Shown here piece after piece: positions 36,396 to 46,241 of a stretch of DNA of 64,000 nucleotides. The first letter of the stretch is position 1; every line of letters starts with the position of its first letter. Position numbers and translations under genes: made by a program. A model generated the notes under the pieces. The model searched no databases and was not told the DNA's origin. It saw only the letters and a program-made list of their open reading frames with translations. This DNA comes from Moritella yayanosii (GTDB lineage: Bacteria > Pseudomonadota > Gammaproteobacteria > Enterobacterales > Moritellaceae), in contig NZ_LS483250.1 of NCBI RefSeq assembly GCF_900465055.1, forward strand, positions 1,426,001 through 1,490,000, in the 5' to 3' direction.

Positions 36396-38615
36396 ATGAT
36401 GTCATTAATCGAACAAATCAAAAATGGTAAACTGTGGCGCTATCTTGGTGGTGTACACCCGAAAGAAAACAAAACTCAGTCTACAAGTTTAGCGATCACC
36501 ACTGCGAGTATTCCTAAACATCTTATTATTCCGGTTAAACAACATATAGGCCAAGGCGGTCAAGTCATTGTTGCATCAGGCGATCGTGTATTAAAGGGTC
36601 AGCCTCTAACGGCATCAGACTCATTTATGACAGTACCGGTCCACGCGCCGACATCCGGTACGATTGAACACATTGCCCAATACCCAAGCACCCATCCATC
36701 TGTGACACCAGCAATTGCTATTAAACTTGTATGCGATCAAGAAGATCAAGCAATACCACCACAACCCGCGTTAGATTATAAACAGTTATCAACATCTGAA
36801 TTACAGCAACACATTAGCCAAGCGGGTGTGGCCGGAATGGGCGGTGCAGGTTTTCCTACTGCCGTTAAACTCAACGATAGACAGCCAATTGAATTTTTAT
36901 TAATCAATGCCGCAGAATGTGAACCTTATATCACCTCTGATGATGTATTAATGCGTGAACGTGCTGACGATATCATTCAGGGTATTGAGATATTGCGTCA
37001 CATGATCAAACCTACACTTTGTGTTATTGGTATTGAAGATAATAAACCCGATGCCGCACAAGCGTTAGAGACTGCGATCAAAACGCTTAACCTCAGTGAT
37101 GACATTATTGTACGTAAGGTGCCGACAAAATACCCTAACGGCGGTGAAAAACAGTTAATTCAGATGTTAACAGGTAAAGAGATAAGTAAAGGTCAAATCC
37201 CTGCGCAATCTGGTATCGTGATGCAAAACGTGGGGACTGTCTATGCGGTTAAACAAGCAATTATAGATCGCCAACCACTATTAAGTCGTATCGTGACTTT
37301 AACCGGTAAAGCATTTCCGCAACCGCGTAATGTACAGGCGTTAATCGGAACACCTATCAGTGCCTTGTTAAGTGAATTCGAATGTGATGAAACTAAAGCG
37401 GCAGCAATAATTTATGGCGGTCCGATGATGGGCTTTACCTTGCCTCATACGCAGTTTTCATTAACTAAAACCGGTAATTGTATTTTAACGCCAGTCAAAG
37501 ATGAAATCCCGCAAGTAAGAGAAGCGGATGCTTGTATTCGTTGTGGTGAATGTTCTGAAGTCTGCCCCGTCGATTTATTACCACAGCAATTACATTGGTA
37601 TAGCCAAGCCAAGGATGTGAAAAAACTAAACGATTACAATTTGATGGACTGTATTGAATGCGGAGCCTGCAGTTATGTTTGTCCCAGTCAAATACCGCTG
37701 GTACATCAATACCGTATTGCCAAAGTTGAAGTTCGTGCAAATGATGCCGAACTTGCCGCTGCTGCGATCGCTAAAGAACGTTTTGAAAAACGTAATGAAC
37801 GCTTAGCATTAGAAAAAGCGCAACGTGAACAGCGTCAAAAAGAAGCAGCAGAAAAACGCCGTGCCGCAGCAACAGCAACAACGGGTGAAGATCCCGTGAA
37901 AGCGGCAATGGATCGAATCAAAAAATCGAAAGCTGCTGAACAAACGCCAGCTAATGGTCAAGTAAGCAAAGGTTCAGCGGTTGCTGACGCTATTGCTCGC
38001 GCGAAAGCCAAGAAAGCGGCTGCCGCATCTACTGATACTGCGGTTCCAGATACTCCTTTGCCAAATAATGCCGCGGTCATTGCTGAACGTAAAGCGAGAA
38101 AAGCAGCGGCAAAAGCCAAACGCGAAGCCGAAGGTTCAGAACCAGTACCAACAGCAACGAGTCCCGCTATCGAAGCGAAAAAAGCCGCGGTGGCCGAGGC
38201 TATTGCTCGTGCTAAAGCCAAAAAAGCGGCTGCTCAGTCACCTCAAAGTGAAACAACGGAAACTGCAACTGACACATCTGCGCCTGCTATCGATGCTAAG
38301 AAAGCCGCCGTTGCTGCTGCAATCGCTCGCGCTAAAGCCAAAAAGGCTGCAGCACAGTCACCTCAAAGTGAAGCAACGGAAACTGCAACTGATACACCAG
38401 CACCTGCTATCGATGTCAAGAAAGCCGCCGTTGCTGCTGCAATCGCTCGTGCTAAAGCCAAAAAGGCTGCAGTTAAAGAAACACAATCTACGCAAGAGAA
38501 AACAACTGAAGTAGCAGACTCAGCGGCCCCTGCCGTCGATAACAAAAAAGCAGCTATTGCCGCGGCGATAGCAAAAGCGAAAGCAAAAAAACTAGCCCAA
38601 CTTGGTGACAAATAA
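36396..38615 (+). CDS. rnfC: RnfC, NADH-side subunit with long repetitive C-terminus
   Basis: 739 residues. Core of about 450: the NADH/FMN-binding half (GVAGMGGAGFPTAVKL, NAAECEPYITSDD, PTKYPNGGEKQLI) and two 4Fe-4S motifs CIRCGECSEVCP and CIECGACSYVCP. After residue 470 the chain becomes a charged Ala/Lys-rich tail with four or five copies of a KKAAVAAAIARAKAKKAA unit. Such tails occur in gammaproteobacterial RnfC/RsxC and vary in copy number; they are probably helical and may contact membrane or partner proteins. Confidence 0.95.
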   Translation: MMSLIEQIKNGKLWRYLGGVHPKENKTQSTSLAITTASIPKHLIIPVKQHIGQGGQVIVASGDRVLKGQPLTASDSFMTVPVHAPTSGTIEHIAQYPSTHPSVTPAIAIKLVCDQEDQAIPPQPALDYKQLSTSELQQHISQAGVAGMGGAGFPTAVKLNDRQPIEFLLINAAECEPYITSDDVLMRERADDIIQGIEILRHMIKPTLCVIGIEDNKPDAAQALETAIKTLNLSDDIIVRKVPTKYPNGGEKQLIQMLTGKEISKGQIPAQSGIVMQNVGTVYAVKQAIIDRQPLLSRIVTLTGKAFPQPRNVQALIGTPISALLSEFECDETKAAAIIYGGPMMGFTLPHTQFSLTKTGNCILTPVKDEIPQVREADACIRCGECSEVCPVDLLPQQLHWYSQAKDVKKLNDYNLMDCIECGACSYVCPSQIPLVHQYRIAKVEVRANDAELAAAAIAKERFEKRNERLALEKAQREQRQKEAAEKRRAAATATTGEDPVKAAMDRIKKSKAAEQTPANGQVSKGSAVADAIARAKAKKAAAASTDTAVPDTPLPNNAAVIAERKARKAAAKAKREAEGSEPVPTATSPAIEAKKAAVAEAIARAKAKKAAAQSPQSETTETATDTSAPAIDAKKAAVAAAIARAKAKKAAAQSPQSEATETATDTPAPAIDVKKAAVAAAIARAKAKKAAVKETQSTQEKTTEVADSAAPAVDNKKAAIAAAIAKAKAKKLAQLGDK
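38155..38474 (+). repeat. 120-base tandem repeats in rnfC
   Basis: Near-identical units begin at about 38175, 38295 and 38415 (exactly 120 bases apart), with a diverged fourth at 38541 and an older one near 37979. Each encodes 40 residues built on AIARAKAKKAA. Confidence 0.9.
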
Positions 38616-38616
38616 C

Positions 38617-39666
38617 ATGGCATTTAGATTAGCAAGCTCTCCCCATAATCACAGTGGTAGTAGCACCAGTAACCTGATGCGTACCGTTATTTTAGCGACA
38701 ATCCCAGGCATTGCCGCACAATGGTATTTTTTTGGTGCCGGTAACCTTATCCATATTGTTTTAGCTTGCCTAGCTGCAATTATTACTGAAGCGGTATTTC
38801 TTAAGATACGTAAACAACCCATACTCAATCGTGTGCAAGATAACAGCGCCTTATTAACAGGCTTGTTGATCGGTATTTCAATACCCGGCTTTGCCCCTTG
38901 GTGGATCAGTGTCATGGGTGCCGTATTTGCGATTGGTATTGCAAAGCAGCTTTATGGAGGCTTAGGTCAAAACATCTTTAATCCTGCCATGGTCGCTTAT
39001 GTGATGTTGCTTGTATCATTTCCACTGCAAATGACAACGTGGCCACCAGTAAGTGAAATAACAGGTTATGAATTATCATTATGGGATATCTTTAATGTTA
39101 TTTTTGCAGGCGTGACCTTAGACGGTCATACCGCACATCAGTTGATGCAAAATATTGACGGTATCACGATGGCAACCCCGCTTGATACCTTAAAGACTGG
39201 TCTGGCGATGGGTCATACGGTTAGCGAGATCCAAGCCCAAGAACAATTCAGTTGGTTATCAGGTTTAGGCTGGGAATGGATTAATTTAGCCTTCCTCGCT
39301 GGCGGTGTTTATTTACTCAGTAAGCGTGCGATCCTGTGGTATATCCCAGTCGGCTTATTAGGTGGGTTATTTGTAATTAGCTTCATTGGTTTCCTATGGG
39401 ATCCTGATTCGGTAGGTTCGCCAATCTTCCATCTGTTCTCTGGTGCAACCATGTTAGGCGCATTCTTTATTGCCACCGACCCTGTATCAGCATCAACAAC
39501 ACCAAAAGGTCGACTCATCTTCGGCGCATTAATTGGTGTATTAGTTTATGCCATTCGAACTTGGGGCGGTTATCCTGATGCCATGGCGTTTGCAGTATTA
39601 CTCGCTAACATGTGCGTACCGTTAATAGATTATTACACTCAACCCCGTGTTTACGGTCATAAATAG
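38617..39666 (+). CDS. rnfD: RnfD, membrane flavoprotein subunit
   Basis: 349 residues from the ATG at 38617, one base after the rnfC stop (an earlier frame start inside rnfC is less likely). Starts MAFRLASSPHNHSGSSTSN, typical of RnfD, with ten or so membrane helices. HLFSGATMLGAFFIATDPVS contains the SGAT threonine that carries covalent FMN. It takes part in the ion-translocating electron path. Confidence 0.95.
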   Translation: MAFRLASSPHNHSGSSTSNLMRTVILATIPGIAAQWYFFGAGNLIHIVLACLAAIITEAVFLKIRKQPILNRVQDNSALLTGLLIGISIPGFAPWWISVMGAVFAIGIAKQLYGGLGQNIFNPAMVAYVMLLVSFPLQMTTWPPVSEITGYELSLWDIFNVIFAGVTLDGHTAHQLMQNIDGITMATPLDTLKTGLAMGHTVSEIQAQEQFSWLSGLGWEWINLAFLAGGVYLLSKRAILWYIPVGLLGGLFVISFIGFLWDPDSVGSPIFHLFSGATMLGAFFIATDPVSASTTPKGRLIFGALIGVLVYAIRTWGGYPDAMAFAVLLANMCVPLIDYYTQPRVYGHK

Positions 39667-39675
39667 GAGATCACC

Positions 39676-40311
39676 ATGTTCGTATCAATGAAAAAAAATG
39701 GTGTAATACTCGCCTTATTTGCCCTTGCTTGTACCTCGGTCGTGGCAATCACAAATGCGGTAACGAAAGACCGTATTGTAGAACAAGAGCAAATCCAATT
39801 ACTGAAAATTATTAATCAATTATTACCTGAAGATGGTCATGACAATAATATTTTCCAAAGCTGTAAATTAATGACCAATGAAGCGTTGCTTGGTACATCT
39901 GAACCTCAACGTATTTTCACTGCCACCAAGAATAATGAAATCGTTGGTTACGCCATTGAAGGTATTGCACCAAAAGGCTATAGCGGTAATATTAAACTTG
40001 TTGTTGGTATTGATACCGTCGGAAAAGTAACGGGTGTACGCATTCTGGGCCACAATGAAACACCAGGTTTGGGTGACAAAGTAGAATACCGCAAGTCTAA
40101 CTGGTTAGACGACTTTGTTGACCAGACACTCACAGAAGAGAATGCTCACACTTGGGCCGTGACTAAAGATGGCGGTGATTTTGATTCCTTTACTGGTGCC
40201 ACTATTACACCTAGAGCCGTTGTGAGTTCAGTGAAAGATATCCTCACTTTTTATCAGTCCGCGCAATTTTCAGACTTAACAAGCGCGGCTTCTTGTTGGA
40301 GTAAATCATGA
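39676..40311 (+). CDS. rnfG: RnfG, covalent-FMN subunit
   Basis: 211 residues. One N-terminal membrane helix, then a periplasmic domain with [35 protein letters not shown] and the flavinylation motif [10 protein letters not shown] whose second Thr binds FMN. Flavin would be attached by ApbE, which is not in the window. Its stop overlaps the rnfE start by four bases. Confidence 0.95.
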   Translation: MFVSMKKNGVILALFALACTSVVAITNAVTKDRIVEQEQIQLLKIINQLLPEDGHDNNIFQSCKLMTNEALLGTSEPQRIFTATKNNEIVGYAIEGIAPKGYSGNIKLVVGIDTVGKVTGVRILGHNETPGLGDKVEYRKSNWLDDFVDQTLTEENAHTWAVTKDGGDFDSFTGATITPRAVVSSVKDILTFYQSAQFSDLTSAASCWSKS

Positions 40312-40994
40312 GCCAATATCGCGATATAATCTATCAAGGGTTATGGAAAAATAACCCCGGTTTAGTACAAGTATTAGGCCTTTGTCCCCTACTTGCCGTA
40401 ACAGCAACCGTCACCAATGCGATGGGTTTAGGCTTCGCAACCTTGTTAGTACTTGTGGCATCGAATACGACAATATCTCTGATACGTGAATACGTACCGA
40501 AAGAGATCCGTATTCCTATTTTTGTCATGATCATTGCTTCATTTGTAACCACAATACAGTTATTAATGAATGCCTACGTTTATGAACTATATCAATCGCT
40601 TGGTATTTTCATTCCGCTGATCGTAACCAACTGTATTATTATTGGTCGTGCTGAAGCATTTGCATCACGTAACAAAGTCTTACCCTCTGCGGCTGATGGT
40701 TTGTTTATGGGTCTGGGTTTTGCCAGCGTATTAATTGTACTAGGCGCCATTCGTGAAGTATTAGGTCAAGGTACACTCTTTGACGGCATGGATTTACTGT
40801 TAGGTGACTGGGCAAGTGTGTTGCGTATTGAAGTATTTCATGCGGATACTAACTTCTTGTTAGCTATTCTAGCACCGGGGGCATTCATCGGTATGGGCTT
40901 CTTAATTGCCATGAAACATGCCATTGATGAACAGCTAGATAAACGCCGTAAAGCACAGCCTGTTAGTGAATCTGATCCAGTTTCAGATACTTAA
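40308..40994 (+). CDS. rnfE: RnfE, membrane subunit
   Basis: 228 residues, six membrane helices, pseudo-twofold partner of Rnf[28 protein letters not shown] near the start carries the cluster-binding Cys, and [22 protein letters not shown] is the second conserved segment. Last rnf gene; a hairpin terminator follows. Confidence 0.95.
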   Translation: MSQYRDIIYQGLWKNNPGLVQVLGLCPLLAVTATVTNAMGLGFATLLVLVASNTTISLIREYVPKEIRIPIFVMIIASFVTTIQLLMNAYVYELYQSLGIFIPLIVTNCIIIGRAEAFASRNKVLPSAADGLFMGLGFASVLIVLGAIREVLGQGTLFDGMDLLLGDWASVLRIEVFHADTNFLLAILAPGAFIGMGFLIAMKHAIDEQLDKRRKAQPVSESDPVSDT

Positions 40995-41037
40995 TCAACA
41001 GCAAATTAATCAATACAAACAGTCATCAAAACAACTT

Positions 41038-41074
41038 AAGCCATACTGATTTATGATGATCAGTATGGCTTTTT
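41038..41074 (+). terminator. terminator between rnfE and nth
   Basis: AAGCCATACTGAT and ATCAGTATGGCTT pair over 13 bases, followed by TTTT. It would uncouple nth from rnf unless read through. Confidence 0.85.
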
Positions 41075-41139
41075 ATACCAATTTCATTAAATAAGTGATT
41101 ACGATTTATTGTCATTGATATCATATATAGGGTCAAGAT

Positions 41140-41781
41140 ATGAACAAGGATAAACGCCGTATTATTTTAGAGCGTCTGCGTGATAATAATCCCCATCCTG
41201 AAACTGAGTTAAACTTCTCCTCAGCATTTGAACTACTGGTTGCAGTAACGCTGTCAGCCCAGGCTACAGATGTGAGTGTAAATAAAGCGACTAATAAACT
41301 TTTCCCTGTGGCAAATACGCCACAAGCGATCTTTGACTTAGGTGTTGAAGGGCTAAAAACCTATATCAAAACGATTGGCTTATACAACACTAAAGCCAGC
41401 AACGTCATTAAAGCCTGTCAGATCTTATTAGAGAAACACAATGGCATTGTGCCCGAGGATCTGGATGCTTTAGTGGAACTACCCGGAGTGGGCAGAAAAA
41501 CCGCAAATGTGGTATTAAACACAGCATTTGGTTGGCCGACAATCGCTGTTGATACGCATATCTTCCGCGTTTCAAACCGCACTAAATTAGCCATGGGTAA
41601 AAACGTTGATCAAGTAGAAGCAAAACTACTGAAAGTGGTGCCAGCCGAATTTAAAGTCGATGTCCACCACTGGCTAATTTTACTCGGTCGTTATACCTGT
41701 ATCGCCCGAAAACCACGCTGTGGCTCTTGTCTGATTGAGGATCTGTGTGAATACAAAGACAAAATATACCCTGAAGAGTAG
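41140..41781 (+). CDS. nth: endonuclease III
   Basis: 213 residues. Removes oxidised pyrimidines and nicks the abasic site. Helix-hairpin-helix LPGVGRKTANVVLN with the catalytic Lys, the catalytic Asp in VDTHIFRVSNR, and four C-terminal cysteines (CIARKPRCGSCLIEDLC) for the 4Fe-4S cluster. nth after rnf is a common gammaproteobacterial arrangement. Confidence 0.97.
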   Translation: MNKDKRRIILERLRDNNPHPETELNFSSAFELLVAVTLSAQATDVSVNKATNKLFPVANTPQAIFDLGVEGLKTYIKTIGLYNTKASNVIKACQILLEKHNGIVPEDLDALVELPGVGRKTANVVLNTAFGWPTIAVDTHIFRVSNRTKLAMGKNVDQVEAKLLKVVPAEFKVDVHHWLILLGRYTCIARKPRCGSCLIEDLCEYKDKIYPEE

Positions 41782-41831
41782 TTTGAGTCTTAATAAGAAC
41801 AGTTTGGGTATGCATACACTGCATTAACGAC

Positions 41832-41866
41832 AAAAGCCGCGTTCAAGTCATTGAACGCGGCTTTTT
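41832..41866. terminator. bidirectional terminator between nth and satP
   Basis: AAAAGCCGCGTTCAA-gtca-TTGAACGCGGCTTTT, perfect 15-base arms with runs on both sides. Confidence 0.95.
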
Positions 41867-41922
41867 ACTATTTATAATTTAGTGCTGTTTTATTTACCTG
41901 TGACTTAACACAGGCTTAGCTA

Positions 41923-42489
41923 TTAGTTAAAAACAGGTTTACCCACTGGCATAATTTCACGACCGTATTCGCCGTTCAGTATTTGCGCCATACTGAAGTA
42001 CATCGCGCTTAAGCCACAGAAAATACCTACATAACCTGCGATCACACCAATAACTGCACTACCACTAAAGTCACGAGCAGCTAAAAGGAAAAATAATGCG
42101 GTTAGAGAAGCAAATACGATTTGTTTTGCACGCGGATAACGTAAAGAACCAACAAATAAACCTGCAGTAAATAAGCCCCACAACAATAGATACCAGCCCA
42201 TAAAGCCAGCAGGACTCGCCGCTACACCCATTTTAGGCATCAAGGTCAGAGCAACTAATGTTAACCAGAAAAAACCATAAGAAATAAAGGCTGTGGTTCC
42301 AAATGTATCTCCACGTTTATAACATAATATCCCCGCGATAACTTGACTAATACCACCGTAAAACATACCCATTGCAAGGATCATAGAATCCATAGGGAAA
42401 AAACCCGCATTATGGATATTTAATAAAACGGTAGTCATACCGAAGCCCATTAGGCCTAACGGTGCTGGATTAGCTAATTGTGTCGACAT
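41923..42489 (-). CDS. satP: acetate/succinate transporter, SatP (YaaH) family
   Basis: 188 residues, six membrane helices. The N-terminal NPAPLGLMGFGMTTVLLNIHNAG is the NPAPLGL signature of the AceTr/GPR1-FUN34-YaaH family, and FYGGISQVIAGILCYKRGDTFG follows as expected. It carries acetate or succinate with protons. Single gene, convergent with nth. Confidence 0.93.
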   Translation of the reverse strand: MSTQLANPAPLGLMGFGMTTVLLNIHNAGFFPMDSMILAMGMFYGGISQVIAGILCYKRGDTFGTTAFISYGFFWLTLVALTLMPKMGVAASPAGFMGWYLLLWGLFTAGLFVGSLRYPRAKQIVFASLTALFFLLAARDFSGSAVIGVIAGYVGIFCGLSAMYFSMAQILNGEYGREIMPVGKPVFN

Positions 42490-42955
42490 TAATATAAAAC
42501 CTGTGGAATATAAGAAGCGACGATTGTAGATTAATAGCTCTAACAGAGCAATTGAATGCAGTTTAAAATATCGCTGGAATAATACAAACGACTATTTAAA
42601 GATTGTTAAAATATTAAACACCACGCATTAATTATTAACAAAAACAACCACGAAAAATGCAACCCACTGTTATATATCGATTTAATCTAAGCTCGTTATT
42701 TTCAATTAATATTAAAAGTTGGCTCAATTAAACTGTAAAAATAATTTAAAAAAAGTTATATTTTATTTTTACAGTTATTACTTTTAAATATAATGAATTG
42801 TAGTTGTATATTTATAGGTTATATAAAATGCGTTCTTATACATTACGAATCTAGGATTGTTAATATATATAACTTTATCTTATATTGATAAAATAGCGAG
42901 CGTAATTGAATAACGAGGTTATTTATTGAATAGTTGATACACTGTAACCTCAGCG
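42490..42955. other. very AT-rich gap
   Basis: About 465 bases of strongly AT-rich sequence upstream of satP, with no gene and no repeat that stands out. It must hold the satP promoter (minus strand). Confidence 0.6.
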
Positions 42956-43396
42956 TTACCACTCACCAATATTTTGCATCGATGCCCAAGGTTCTTGAGG
43001 TGCTAATTTGTCGCCTTTTTGTAATAACTCGATAGAAATACCGTCCGGTGAACGGATAAATGCCATATAGCCATCACGTGGGGAACGATTGATAATAACG
43101 CCTGCAGCCTGTAACTCTGCGCATGTTGCATAGATATCTTCGACTTCATAAGCAAGGTGACCGAAGTTACGACCACCTTCATATTCTTCTTCATCCCAGT
43201 TATAAGTAAGCTCAAGCGTGGGACGAGAAGTCTGTTTCGCTTGTTCAGCATCGCCTGGCGCGGCTAAAAAGATGAGCGAAAAGCGTGCGGCTTCATAATC
43301 ATTGCGTTTAACTTCGATTAAACCAAGTTTATTACAGTAAAAATCTAATGATGCTTCTAAGTTTTTAACACGAACCATAGTATGTAAAAATTGCAT
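42956..43396 (-). CDS. gloA: lactoylglutathione lyase (glyoxalase I) or close VOC relative
   Basis: 146 residues of two beta-alpha-beta-beta-beta VOC modules. LHTMVRVKNLEASLDFYCNKLGL and LELTYNWDEEEYEGGRNFGHLAYEVEDI carry the metal-ligand His/Glu positions, and FIRSPDGISIELLQKG the final Glu. It would detoxify methylglyoxal with glutathione. The second half is a little more diverged from E. coli GloA than the first. gloA next to motY and rnt is known from Vibrio. Confidence 0.8.
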   Translation of the reverse strand: MQFLHTMVRVKNLEASLDFYCNKLGLIEVKRNDYEAARFSLIFLAAPGDAEQAKQTSRPTLELTYNWDEEEYEGGRNFGHLAYEVEDIYATCAELQAAGVIINRSPRDGYMAFIRSPDGISIELLQKGDKLAPQEPWASMQNIGEW

Positions 43397-43423
43397 AACA
43401 CGTCCTAGTACAACTGAGTGATA

Positions 43424-44314
43424 TTAAAGAATAGGTTGTCCTAATGATATCACAACGCGTTGATTTTTTTGTCGGTCAATAATATTACTATTCGATGCTA
43501 TTTGGCTTTTCTCGCCATAACCATTGGTTTGTATTTGTAGGTTTTTAAGGCCATTGTCTAAAAAATATTGCTTAATATTCTCGGCACGTAGCGAGGATCT
43601 TTCTAAGTTTTGTAACTCATCACCATAACTACCAGTATAACTATCCACAACCACAACATTAATATCCGGGCTATATTGTAAGAATTCGGTAATCATCGCT
43701 AGCCGTTGCTGACTCCGCTGTGTTAATTCATCACTTGCAGCATTAAAATCAAGTACTGAATAAGCAATATCATCCAAGCTGTATGGGAGTAAATTACTGA
43801 CACACTCTAAAAATTCTTGATATTTATTTTGAAAATTAACTGAAGACAGCCCAACGCTAATAAATTCACCGCCGCGATACCAGTCTCGAAAATAAAATGT
43901 TGGATAATCACCCGAATCTAACGAGTCAAGCATACGCCAAGCGGGTTGCTCACTGACATAACCCGAAAATTGGCGATATAATTTTACATCGGCAAGATCT
44001 TTCGCTGCACTGCCCGGCTTCCAGTTTGGCGGTACCGAACGTAACGACGCCATTTCAGCTTGTGCAGGCAAACGTTTCATGTCTAATTCAAAATCAAGAT
44101 TGATGAGCTTGGATGCACGACTAGTGAAGATGGCTTGACCGTAACGAGGAATATCATGCTTCAGACTACATTGCACAGGCGTAGAACGACTATTTTCCCA
44201 TTGAGAAAATTCATAATTAGCGGCATAGTTTTTCATGCCAGCTGAAGCACTCGTTGAACCGAAAGCCACAAGTAAAGCAATTATAAAATGTTGGCAGTTA
44301 TTCATACGGTTCAA
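43424..44314 (-). CDS. motY: MotY, sodium-driven flagellar motor T-ring protein
   Basis: 296 residues. Signal peptide (cleavage near SASAG), then the MotY-specific N-terminal domain (YEFSQWENSRSTPVQCSLKHDIPRYGQAIF) that binds the basal body, and a C-terminal OmpA-like peptidoglycan-binding domain with VVVVDSYTGSYGDELQNLERSSLRAENIKQYF and TNGYGEKSQIASN. In Vibrio MotX/MotY hold the PomA/B stators. Its presence implies a Na+-driven polar flagellum. Divergent from rnt. Confidence 0.92.
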   Translation of the reverse strand: MNRMNNCQHFIIALLVAFGSTSASAGMKNYAANYEFSQWENSRSTPVQCSLKHDIPRYGQAIFTSRASKLINLDFELDMKRLPAQAEMASLRSVPPNWKPGSAAKDLADVKLYRQFSGYVSEQPAWRMLDSLDSGDYPTFYFRDWYRGGEFISVGLSSVNFQNKYQEFLECVSNLLPYSLDDIAYSVLDFNAASDELTQRSQQRLAMITEFLQYSPDINVVVVDSYTGSYGDELQNLERSSLRAENIKQYFLDNGLKNLQIQTNGYGEKSQIASNSNIIDRQKNQRVVISLGQPIL

Positions 44315-44544
44315 AATCCTGTTTCTTCGGAGCCTATATTAACTTATCGGTATTGAATTAAATAACTTGAGGCCCTTTTCTAAAAAAAATTAAGCATCTC
44401 TCAAAATACCGAAGAAAGTAAAGCCCCTTAATGTCATTCCCTGTTGATTATGCCGACAACTAACAATAAAATCGCAAAGTTGATTAGAGGACATGCGATT
44501 ATTATGGCATAATCCCAAGCAAGTCAACACTAATAAATGATCAC

Positions 44545-45246
44545 ATGAGCACAACTGAAAAATCAGCTTTTAGCCAACGATTCCGTGGCTACTTCCCTGT
44601 TGTTATCGATATTGAAACAGCCGGATTTAATGCACATACAGATGCTATATTAGAGATCGCTGCTTCTATTCTTGAAATGGATGATGATGGTTATCTTAAA
44701 ATCTCGCATACTTTACACTTTAACGTTGAGCCGTTTGAAGGGGCAAATTTAGAACAAGCGGCCTTAGACTTTACCGGTATCGACCCGACCAATCCACTAC
44801 GTGGTGCTGTACCTGAACGCGAAGCGATCACCGAGATCTATAAAGCTGTTCGTAAAGGCTTGAAGGATACAGGTTGTCACCGTGCAATAATGGTGGCACA
44901 CAATGCAGCTTTCGATCATGGTTTTTTAAGTGCCGCATCGAATAGAGAAAAGATTAAACGTAATCCTTTCCACCCTTTTGCTACATTTGATACCACCACA
45001 CTGGCGGGTTTAGCGGTTGGTCAAACCGTTCTTGCTAAAGCATGTGTGGCTGCTGGTATTCCTTTTGATCATAAACAGGCGCATTCAGCTAAATATGATA
45101 CAGAGCAAACCGCAGCGCTATTTTGTTACATCGTAAACAAATGGAAAGACATGGGCGGTTGGCCACTGGCAGTCCCTGAAGAAGAAAAAGAAGAGGAGGA
45201 AGCAGAAGTTGTAAGTGACAGTGCATCAAGCACTGACACTGAATAA
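44545..45246 (+). CDS. rnt: ribonuclease T
   Basis: 233 residues, DEDD exonuclease that trims tRNA and other stable RNA 3' ends. Acidic residues in [33 protein letters not shown] and [14 protein letters not shown] (with catalytic His), and basic patches for nucleic acid binding. The last 20 residues are an unusual acidic tail ([12 protein letters not shown]). Shares an upstream region with motY. Confidence 0.95.
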   Translation: MSTTEKSAFSQRFRGYFPVVIDIETAGFNAHTDAILEIAASILEMDDDGYLKISHTLHFNVEPFEGANLEQAALDFTGIDPTNPLRGAVPEREAITEIYKAVRKGLKDTGCHRAIMVAHNAAFDHGFLSAASNREKIKRNPFHPFATFDTTTLAGLAVGQTVLAKACVAAGIPFDHKQAHSAKYDTEQTAALFCYIVNKWKDMGGWPLAVPEEEKEEEEAEVVSDSASSTDTE

Positions 45247-45349
45247 GCAATTATGCCCCTGCGTAATGAATAATATGGATGTAATAACTCTCGAGTTAAG
45301 CACTCAGTTCTAACGCGTAAAGGGGCAAAATCTCTGTGTTTTTTTAATA

Positions 45350-45706
45350 CTAGAACTTGCCTTCAATTCCGATGATTGTCGTATCGGTTTCACTTTCATA
45401 ATGAAAATGTAGTACTGTCGCACCATAGCTTATACCAGCAATACAACCTAAAAGATTGGCCACCATATCATTTTTACTGAATTCATTACCCTCTTGCCCT
45501 GCATCATAAGTTTCCTTTAGTGCACCAACGGATAAGCCAACTAACATGGTTTGCCACCAACTTTCTGTATACATCATAGTGGTACCGCAAATAACCGTCT
45601 CCGCAATAAAATGTTGCTGTTTATCATTTTCCACACTCTCGGCTCTGACAGATAAAGAAAAGCACATCATTAAAAGTAACAGTACATATCGACGTAGACT
45701 CGACAT
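45350..45706 (-). CDS. YfiM-like (DUF2279) exported protein
   Basis: 118 residues from the ATG at 45706, giving MSSLRRYVLLLLMMCFSLSVRAES, a clear signal peptide; an upstream in-frame ATG (45808) would bury it. The mature part has NDKQQHFIAE, GLSVGALKETYDAG and NDMVANLLGCIAGI, the D-K-x-x-H-F, K-E-x-x-D and D-x-x-A-N-x-x-G pattern of YfiM/DUF2279 proteins. Function unknown; probably periplasmic or membrane-associated with glycine-rich hydrophobic helices. Confidence 0.65.
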   Translation of the reverse strand: MSSLRRYVLLLLMMCFSLSVRAESVENDKQQHFIAETVICGTTMMYTESWWQTMLVGLSVGALKETYDAGQEGNEFSKNDMVANLLGCIAGISYGATVLHFHYESETDTTIIGIEGKF

Positions 45707-45808
45707 CGATGTTGGCCATAAATGACGTTCAATATAGGAAGGGAAATAAGTTTTACAGTATGTTTTGAGTACATTACTATTTATTATTACTTTAGCTAAA
45801 TGGATCAT

Positions 45809-46241
45809 GAGTTTTTAAGCGCCATAACAAATCTAGCAATGTCACCTAAGCAAACTTGACTCGAACTCGAACCGTCCCACAGTATAAACCTGATAACGTT
45901 AGATTTATATTGTAACTATCGATTTACATTATAACTAAAACCGACCAATGAAAGGTTTAAATGCTAAATTAAATTAATATAAAGCATCCGTGCGCCACGT
46001 ATCCACCACAGAGCAGTGTAAAACTCTAAGCAGATAAGGCAATGCTAGCAGTCAAAACTCAGTTCGCAACAAATACCCCATACAAAAATTAGCCTTTGTT
46101 GGTTAAAATTATTAACGCTAAACTGCAACATTCACTAAACCTGCATAATTACCCATAAATAGACTTAAAATTCACTTATCTTATTCTTCATAGTTTTATA
46201 TACTACAAGTAATGAAATTATTAACATTGGAAAGTAGATAA
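45809..46241. other. AT-rich gap before the NhaC-like gene
   Basis: About 430 bases (longer if counted from the true start at 45706) with no gene that I can support. It contains the divergent promoters of the flanking genes, which I cannot place. Confidence 0.5.
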
